This document shows, piece by piece, positions 14,685 to 19,384 of a DNA stretch of 19,384 nucleotides. The first letter of the stretch is position 1; each line of letters begins with the position of its first letter. A program made the translations under genes and the position numbers. Source of the stretch: Lachnoclostridium sp. UBA7122. Its GTDB lineage: Bacteria; Bacillota; Clostridia; Lachnospirales; Lachnospiraceae. The stretch spans positions 1-19,384 of the forward strand of contig DKXQ01000198.1 of assembly GCA_002493085.1 (NCBI GenBank), written 5' to 3'. The notes beneath the pieces were generated by a model. That model was not told the DNA's origin and ran no database searches. It saw only the letters and a list, made by a program, of their open reading frames with translations.

Positions 14685-15917
14685 ATGAAAATAAGTGAAA
14701 ATGCACCTTACAGCCTGTCATTGTATATTCATATTCCATTTTGCACCAGAAAGTGTCTTTACTGTGATTTTCTTTCATTTCAGGCAGACAGCATGAAAAA
14801 AGAAAAATATGTAACAGCACTTCTTAATGAACTGTCAGCATGGGAACAGATATTAAAAAAAAGTATAAAAAACCCATATAATAACAATAACACAGGATTA
14901 TTATATTTTAATACAGTTTTTATAGGAGGAGGTACGCCGACATGCCTTGAGCCTTCCCAGCTTCTTAGAATAGGACAGGCTGTAAACAAATATACAGATG
15001 AAAATACAGAATTTACTATAGAAGCCAATCCAGGCACAATTTCAGGCAGCCACATTGAAGTATTTAAAAAAATTGGAATAAACAGGATAAGCCTTGGCGT
15101 ACAGTCTGCCAATAACAGTGAACTCGAAAGGCTGGGACGCATACATACATATGAAGATTTTTATAAAAGTTACCAGAAGCTAAGAAAAACTGGCTTTGAT
15201 AATATAAATATTGATGTTATGGCTGGAATACCAGGCCAGACATTAGAAAGCTATAAGGACACATTAAACAGAATAGCAGCATTAAATCCACAGCATATTT
15301 CTGCATACAGTCTTATTGTTGAGCCAGGCACTGTATTTTATAAAATGCAGGAACTTGGCACATTAGAAGCCGCAGATGAAGATACTGACAGGGAAATGTA
15401 TCACATAACAAAAGAACTTTTGAAAAACTATGGATATACCAGATATGAAATTTCTAATTACAGTATGCAGGGAAAAGAATGTATCCACAATATAGCATAC
15501 TGGACAGGAAAGAACTATCTTGGCGCAGGTCTTGGAGCTTCATCATATATTGATGGCATAAGGTTTACCAGTACAAAAGACTTTGGGAAGTATCTGGAAA
15601 TATTTTCTAATTATCTTCCAGAAAATAATACGCTTCTCCAGATACAGGAAAATATTAATGAAGATTATATAAAACTTTCTGACACAGATAAAATGGAAGA
15701 ATTTATGTTTCTTGGGCTCAGAATGTGTAAAGGAGTTTCAAAAAGTACATTTGCGGACAGATTTGGCGTAGAAATGGACAAAGTATATGGGGATATTATA
15801 AACCATTATTTACAAAATAACTTATTGGCAGAAGATACAAAAAGTGGTAGAATTTATCTGACAGACAAAGGATTAGATATAAGCAACTATGTTTTGTCCG
15901 ATTTTATTCTAAAATAA
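14685..15917 (+). CDS. hemW: Radical SAM protein HemW, heme chaperone (coproporphyrinogen III oxidase-like)
   Basis: HemW is a radical SAM protein related to HemN that binds heme and is thought to deliver it to target proteins; it is often mis-named oxygen-independent coproporphyrinogen oxidase. The 410-residue protein begins with YIHIPFC and carries the cluster motif CxxxCxxC as Cys20, Cys24, Cys27, followed by GGGTPT. The HNIAYWTGKNYLGAGLGASS segment (HNxxYW) is characteristic of HemW. A C-terminal HemN-type domain (about 310-400) completes it. Placement 11 nt after lepA is the usual Firmicutes order. A clear Shine-Dalgarno is missing (only AAGGCAG upstream), so coupling to lepA translation is likely. 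Confidence 0.93.
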   Translation: MKISENAPYSLSLYIHIPFCTRKCLYCDFLSFQADSMKKEKYVTALLNELSAWEQILKKSIKNPYNNNNTGLLYFNTVFIGGGTPTCLEPSQLLRIGQAVNKYTDENTEFTIEANPGTISGSHIEVFKKIGINRISLGVQSANNSELERLGRIHTYEDFYKSYQKLRKTGFDNINIDVMAGIPGQTLESYKDTLNRIAALNPQHISAYSLIVEPGTVFYKMQELGTLEAADEDTDREMYHITKELLKNYGYTRYEISNYSMQGKECIHNIAYWTGKNYLGAGLGASSYIDGIRFTSTKDFGKYLEIFSNYLPENNTLLQIQENINEDYIKLSDTDKMEEFMFLGLRMCKGVSKSTFADRFGVEMDKVYGDIINHYLQNNLLAEDTKSGRIYLTDKGLDISNYVLSDFILK

Positions 15918-15970
15918 ATATACAATAATAAAGCAAAGAAGCATTGCCGATTTGCGGAAATGAGGGAATT

Positions 15971-16483
15971 ATGTCTAAAGTAAGTATATTAATGGGAAGC
16001 GACTCAGATCTTCCTATAATGAGCAAGGCAGCAAAAATGCTGGAGGACTTTGGAATTGAATATGAAATGAAAGTAATTTCAGCACACAGAGAACCAGATA
16101 TATTTGTAGAATATGCCAAATCAGCAGAAGACAGGGGAATTGAAGTTATAATCGCAGGTGCAGGAGGTGCCGCCCACCTTCCAGGAATGTGTGCTGCAAT
16201 GTTTAACCTGCCTGTAATTGGCGTACCTATCCATACAAAGGCACTGGGTGGTGTTGACTCACTATATTCCATAGTGCAGATGCCGTCAGGAATACCTGTA
16301 GCTACAGTGGCAATAGACGGAGCTGCCAATGCTGCAATACTTGCCGCAAAGATGCTGTCTATATCAGACAAAGCACTCCGGGAAAAGCTTGCAGACTACA
16401 AAAATAACCTTAAAGACCAGGTAGCAGCAAAAGACACAAAACTGGGTAAAGTTGGATATGAAGCATATTTAAAACAGATGTAG
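15971..16483 (+). CDS. purE: N5-carboxyaminoimidazole ribonucleotide mutase (PurE class I)
   Basis: PurE converts N5-CAIR to CAIR in de novo purine synthesis. The 170-residue protein has the standard features: GSDSD near residues 9-13, the catalytic SAHREPD segment (His39, equivalent to E. coli His45), GAGGAAHLPGM, and the GVDSLYSIVQMP loop. I start at ATG 15971, with GAGGGA 5 nt upstream, rather than at TTG 15944, which adds nine residues but has no support. The gene follows hemW after 53 nt. In many Firmicutes hrcA-grpE-dnaK follows hemW, so this placement differs. Other purine genes that usually travel with purE (purK, purC, purF and so on) are not in the window. It converges on the minus-strand cassette across a shared hairpin. 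Confidence 0.97.
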   Translation: MSKVSILMGSDSDLPIMSKAAKMLEDFGIEYEMKVISAHREPDIFVEYAKSAEDRGIEVIIAGAGGAAHLPGMCAAMFNLPVIGVPIHTKALGGVDSLYSIVQMPSGIPVATVAIDGAANAAILAAKMLSISDKALREKLADYKNNLKDQVAAKDTKLGKVGYEAYLKQM

Positions 16484-16495
16484 GGGAAAAACAAA

Positions 16496-16527
16496 GGCAT
16501 TTGGCAGATATTATTTTGCCAGATGCC
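16496..16527. terminator. Shared hairpin between convergent purE and the minus-strand cassette
   Basis: GGCATTTGGCA (16496-16506) pairs with TGCCAGATGCC (16517-16527) through 11 pairs including one G-U, around a 10-nt loop. On the plus strand only AGTTACTTTGATT follows, a weak T run. On the minus strand the stem is followed by TTTGTTTTT, so it is a better terminator for the minus-strand cassette, though it can serve both genes. Confidence 0.75.
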
Positions 16528-16552
16528 AGTTACTTTGATTAAATAAATTGTC

Positions 16553-17323
16553 CTACTCCTGATTAGGAGTATCTTTATCTTTTGTTATATATCCAGTTAA
16601 ATATGCAACTATATCAGACAGCTTATATACCGTATCAGACAACAGGCTGCTGAGGTCGTATATGGTATCAGACAACGAATTTATCCTGTTGGCAAGTCGT
16701 ATATTATTTTTTAATGTTGCTATCTTCTGCACAATTTCCAAATGCTGCTCATATAATGTCCATATATATTCTACATCTGCATCTGCAATAGCAAGGTCAT
16801 TTACAATAAATTCCCTGAAACGGCGTTTAGAAACATACATAATTACAATTATATATTCACTTGCCTGTATAATTTCAAATAATGCGTCTGCCAACTGGAA
16901 ATTTCTGATTGCATCTGCCAGGAATTTTTTATTTTCACGCTGTATATAAACCACATCAAATGTTTTTCTTAATAGTTCTAACCGTTTATTTTCTTCTAAT
17001 TTTCTATAAGAAACCAGCTTTATAAATCCATTTGTCTTCCGTTTTACATTATTTTCTATTCTTTCCCAAAATAAATTATCGTGGATTTCATCAGAAAATA
17101 CTTGGAAATCAAATGGTTTTTCGGTAAATTTAACAATATCTATAATTGCATTTTCTAATTTGTGACATTCGTTTCTATATTCTTTATATTTTTCTTCTTC
17201 TAAATTTATAGCAGCTTCTTCTAAATCATAATTACCAAAGATTCCAGCAATTTTTTTTACTATGTCCAGTGCTGTATCGTATAATTTTTTTTCTTCATCT
17301 GGCATAATTCTATTCACTTTCAT
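16553..17323 (-). CDS. Unknown all-helical protein, last gene of the accessory cassette
   Basis: I do not recognise this 256-residue protein. The sequence is rich in Glu, Lys, Leu and Ile with hardly any Pro or Gly, so it is probably helical throughout. One moderately hydrophobic patch (near 148-164) is not long enough to be a convincing membrane span. Residues 217-243 are repetitive: LSDTIYDLS (217-225) recurs as LSDTVYKLS (228-236), an 11-residue period, followed by SDIVAYL. This suggests an amphipathic or coiled-coil helix. The start at 17323 lies 9 nt after the stop of the preceding gene but has no clear ribosome site; Met7 (17305) is an alternative. The DNA is strikingly AT-rich beside purE. 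Being last in a tight three-gene unit, it probably works with the nitrilase-like and winged-helix proteins. No function is claimed. Confidence 0.7.
   Translation of the reverse strand: MKVNRIMPDEEKKLYDTALDIVKKIAGIFGNYDLEEAAINLEEEKYKEYRNECHKLENAIIDIVKFTEKPFDFQVFSDEIHDNLFWERIENNVKRKTNGFIKLVSYRKLEENKRLELLRKTFDVVYIQRENKKFLADAIRNFQLADALFEIIQASEYIIVIMYVSKRRFREFIVNDLAIADADVEYIWTLYEQHLEIVQKIATLKNNIRLANRINSLSDTIYDLSSLLSDTVYKLSDIVAYLTGYITKDKDTPNQE
16612..16676 (-). repeat. Short in-frame repeats in the helical protein gene
   Basis: TATCAGACA occurs at 16612-16620, 16633-16641 and 16666-16674. The last two extend to the exact 12-mer GTATCAGACAAC (16632-16643 and 16665-16676), 33 bp apart. Spacings of 21 and 33 bp are 7 and 11 codons, matching heptad and hendecad helix periods in the encoded protein. 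Confidence 0.8.
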
Positions 17324-17332
17324 ATTTTTTGA

Positions 17333-18292
17333 TTATATCCAGTCTTCTTTTTCTATTTCATTAAAATCATTCAAGATATAATAAGAGTTTTCGTCCAAAT
17401 TATCAGTTTCATTAAGATATTTATTATAAGAAATACATTTTCTTCTTTTCTGATGTTGGGAACTAAATTCTATTTTTTTAATGGTTCTTAACATTTCAAT
17501 TTTATCTGCCTTACTTCCAAAAACTGGCTGAGTGCTGCCAAACTCCTGATTTATCTTATGTATAATATTTTCTATAATCTTTTCTATATTAGAAGTATTG
17601 TGTTCACGTTCTTCTATAAGACATTCCATAAAAAATGTCAATATATCATTAATATTTTTTTCTTTCCGGATATTTTCTTGCTGTAGTGATTCTAAATAAT
17701 TTTTGCCCTGGATTGTTAAGTGGTAATAGTTGTGCTTTCCATATGTTACATAATCCCATAACCCATATTTTTTATTTCTGCGGAAAAAGTTAGACAGTGC
17801 GTTTGTAGAAATAGATAAATTTTCTGCAATAGCTTTTTGAGGCAATTCCCCGTTTTTTTCCAGTAAATCCAACACAGGATATAAATATTTGGACTTCCTT
17901 AGAGGTTTTGCATCTTCATATTCTTTATTTTTTTGTTCTTTCTCTAGAAAATGTTTATATAAACTACTACTCATAGTATTTGCCATCCAGAATACTGCAT
18001 AAGCAAATATCTTAAAGTCTTCCAATGTATTAATTTTTAACTTATTGCCCCACGCTTCTATCTTCTTTGTACCATCTTGGAACAAAGAATAAAGTGATTT
18101 ATACTGTTGTCTAAAAATTTCATCAGTTATTATTTCTATAATCTGGTCTATATTTTTTTGCAACGATGATATATCATTATCTGACATCGCATTATCCCAA
18201 AGTGTTATAATTTTTTCATCTAACAAACCATAACCCATATCTTTGCCTTCTTTCATGTGTAACAAATATGTAACGTCTTCTTTATTGTACAT
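17333..18292 (-). CDS. Winged-helix DNA-binding-type protein, middle gene of the accessory cassette
   Basis: This protein (up to 319 residues) has a helical N-terminal region (about 20-125), a winged-helix segment (about 134-205) and a charged helical C-terminal part. The middle segment shows a helix pair followed by a wing: KAIAENLSISTNALSNFFRR as helix-turn-helix, then GLWDYVTYGKHNYYHLT as the beta hairpin, then a closing helix. Single MarR/ArsR-type winged helices look like this, but the large flanking regions are unlike a plain repressor, so it may be a sensor or adaptor. The start at 18292 has only a weak GGAAA site. Met19 (18238) has a better AGAAGG seven nucleotides upstream and would give 301 residues. 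The nitrilase-like gene ends 17 nt before it and the next gene starts 9 nt after it, so the three form one unit. Function is not established. Confidence 0.75.
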   Translation of the reverse strand: MYNKEDVTYLLHMKEGKDMGYGLLDEKIITLWDNAMSDNDISSLQKNIDQIIEIITDEIFRQQYKSLYSLFQDGTKKIEAWGNKLKINTLEDFKIFAYAVFWMANTMSSSLYKHFLEKEQKNKEYEDAKPLRKSKYLYPVLDLLEKNGELPQKAIAENLSISTNALSNFFRRNKKYGLWDYVTYGKHNYYHLTIQGKNYLESLQQENIRKEKNINDILTFFMECLIEEREHNTSNIEKIIENIIHKINQEFGSTQPVFGSKADKIEMLRTIKKIEFSSQHQKRRKCISYNKYLNETDNLDENSYYILNDFNEIEKEDWI

Positions 18293-18309
18293 TAATTTCC
18301 GGATTTTGT

Positions 18310-19384
18310 CTATAAAATTTCAATATAATTATCCTTAAAATTGTTATTTTCATTCATAATCAGGGGATTTAGTTTAAAAACATGTATACACTCTCCAAAC
18401 TGGCATTTTTTGCAATGTTCCATTGAAATATATACTTCTTTTTTAAAAGATGGTGCCATTGTACTATCTTTTCTGTATGGTACTATTATATGGCCAATCT
18501 CTTTATATGTTCCTTCTGGTTTCCTGCTCTGGCCTGTTTCTATCCTTGGTGCACATGCATTGCCCAAAATCTGGATTCCAGCATATTGTGTACTAAAACT
18601 GCTTCCAATGTTTTCAAAATAACTGATAGAGCTGGAATAAGAAGAAATAACAGAAAAGGCTGTTTCAAATAATCCCCATATAGTATGCAACCATCCACTA
18701 TCCAGACCATCTTTGCAAATTAGATACTGTATACAGCCAATAACTGGAATATATAACAGTTCAATCCTGTTTGCCTCTTTTTTTAAGTTTTCCCAATATA
18801 GTTTTCCGTTTTTCTCTAAATAAAAAGGATTCATCTTCTCGCTTCTTATTAGTTCTGTTCCTGCCCCACTTAACAGAATACCTTCATTTTTTCCATCTTC
18901 CCATAAAGAACCAATAAAAATTAATTCCAATGGATTAGATTTATTGTTTAATGTTTCATCTATTAAAAATTCTTGTATCTTTTTTATAGTATTTTTGTTT
19001 TGTGCCAATTCTGGGAAAACAACAATCTGTATACCTTCTCTTATACATTTTTGCAAAATGTTTATATATTTGTTATTTATCTCATCAAGCCGGGCTTCAT
19101 CATCTTCCAGACTGAAATAATTTTTGCTGTTGTATTCTTCATAAACAGGTCTGCACCATAAATTTTTTGCTACAGGTATAATACCTATTTTTATTTCTGG
19201 ATAAGTTTTTATAAGGCTTTGGATTTTTTCATAATATTTTATTTTAATACGTTTATTTATAATATCCCTTTTCAATATTTTAAAATAAAACGGACCTTCT
19301 GAACTTTTATCAATTGCTGTAAATCCAGATTGTTCTAAAAAACGTATATGAATGTTCTCTTTACACCACTTTACAACTTTTGAG
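18310..19384 (-). CDS. Nitrilase/carbon-nitrogen hydrolase-like domain protein, N-terminus outside the window
   Basis: The frame is open to the window edge: 36 further codons without a stop precede the first possible start (TTG at 19275, which has no ribosome site), so at least 357 residues are visible and more lie outside. Numbering from that TTG, residues about 28-270 resemble the nitrilase fold. Strand KIGIIPV leads to VVFPELAQ with candidate Glu89, then FIGSLWEDG, SEKMNP with candidate Lys147, and LICKDG with candidate nucleophile Cys187. A VISSYSSS strand and ILGNACAP follow. These fit the Glu-Lys-Cys triad and its spacing. A Cys/His cluster (His287, Cys288, Cys291, Cys296, His298) near the C-terminus may bind a metal. 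The family hydrolyses or condenses amides and nitriles; the substrate here is unknown. The extra N-terminal portion suggests a fusion, for example like nitrilase-fused reverse transcriptases, but nothing visible proves this. Confidence 0.72.
   Translation of the reverse strand, partial: SKVVKWCKENIHIRFLEQSGFTAIDKSSEGPFYFKILKRDIINKRIKIKYYEKIQSLIKTYPEIKIGIIPVAKNLWCRPVYEEYNSKNYFSLEDDEARLDEINNKYINILQKCIREGIQIVVFPELAQNKNTIKKIQEFLIDETLNNKSNPLELIFIGSLWEDGKNEGILLSGAGTELIRSEKMNPFYLEKNGKLYWENLKKEANRIELLYIPVIGCIQYLICKDGLDSGWLHTIWGLFETAFSVISSYSSSISYFENIGSSFSTQYAGIQILGNACAPRIETGQSRKPEGTYKEIGHIIVPYRKDSTMAPSFKKEVYISMEHCKKCQFGECIHVFKLNPLIMNENNNFKDNYIEIL

Noticed and set aside
16555..16570. ACTCCT-GATT-AGGAGT palindrome at the end of the helical protein gene as a terminator
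   Set aside because: Only 6 bp, inside the last codons, with no T run; the hairpin at 16496-16527 is the better terminator.
16553..19384. Classical toxin-antitoxin, restriction-modification, CRISPR or prophage module
   Set aside because: No methyltransferase, nuclease, integrase, phage structural protein or repeat-spacer array is visible, and the proteins are larger than typical toxin-antitoxin pairs.

Overview
The window looks like chromosomal DNA from a low-GC, spore-forming Clostridia, most likely a Lachnospiraceae-type gut anaerobe. The evidence is Gram-positive Shine-Dalgarno sites, two sporulation genes (gpr, spoIIP), the Firmicutes gene order rpsT-gpr-spoIIP-lepA-hemW, and a secreted protein that ends in a Lys-rich BspA-type leucine-rich-repeat module common in that family. 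No RNA genes, CRISPR array, transposase or integrase is visible.

Layout. (1) 103-6309, plus strand: a small two-helix membrane protein, then guaB (IMP dehydrogenase) behind its own sigma-A-type promoter and a leader hairpin. Next, overlapping by 8 nt, is a membrane-anchored N-acetylmuramoyl-L-alanine amidase, then a polyprenyl-phosphate-type GT2 glycosyltransferase and a large YfhO-family membrane glycosyltransferase. The run ends at a strong intrinsic terminator (6320-6355). The last three genes point to envelope remodelling and glycosylation. (2) 6370-9177, plus: a single secreted protein with its own promoter, InlB/Listeria-Bacteroides-type repeats, a 204-residue Ser/Gly/Asn/Thr linker and a basic LRR tail. 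(3) 9188-10156, minus: a dCMP deaminase-family gene and rpsT with promoter and terminator. (4) 10248-16483, plus: gpr, spoIIP, lepA, hemW, purE. These are core sporulation, translation, heme and purine genes.

(5) 16553-19384, minus: a tightly packed three-gene accessory cassette, convergent with purE and visibly more AT-rich in its first two thirds. Going downstream it encodes (a) a protein with a nitrilase/carbon-nitrogen-hydrolase-like domain and a C-terminal Cys/His cluster, whose frame stays open past the window edge so its N-terminal part is missing; (b) a winged-helix protein; (c) an all-helical protein ending in 11-residue (hendecad-like) repeats. I recognise no named system. The mix of an enzyme-like domain fused to something unseen, a DNA-binding-type protein and a small helical partner, placed beside housekeeping genes, makes this the best candidate for an undescribed (possibly defence or conflict) system. 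That role is inference only.

No gene-free stretch exceeds about 225 bases. The largest gaps (601-775, 6310-6483, 10026-10247) hold the promoters, leader hairpin and terminator listed.
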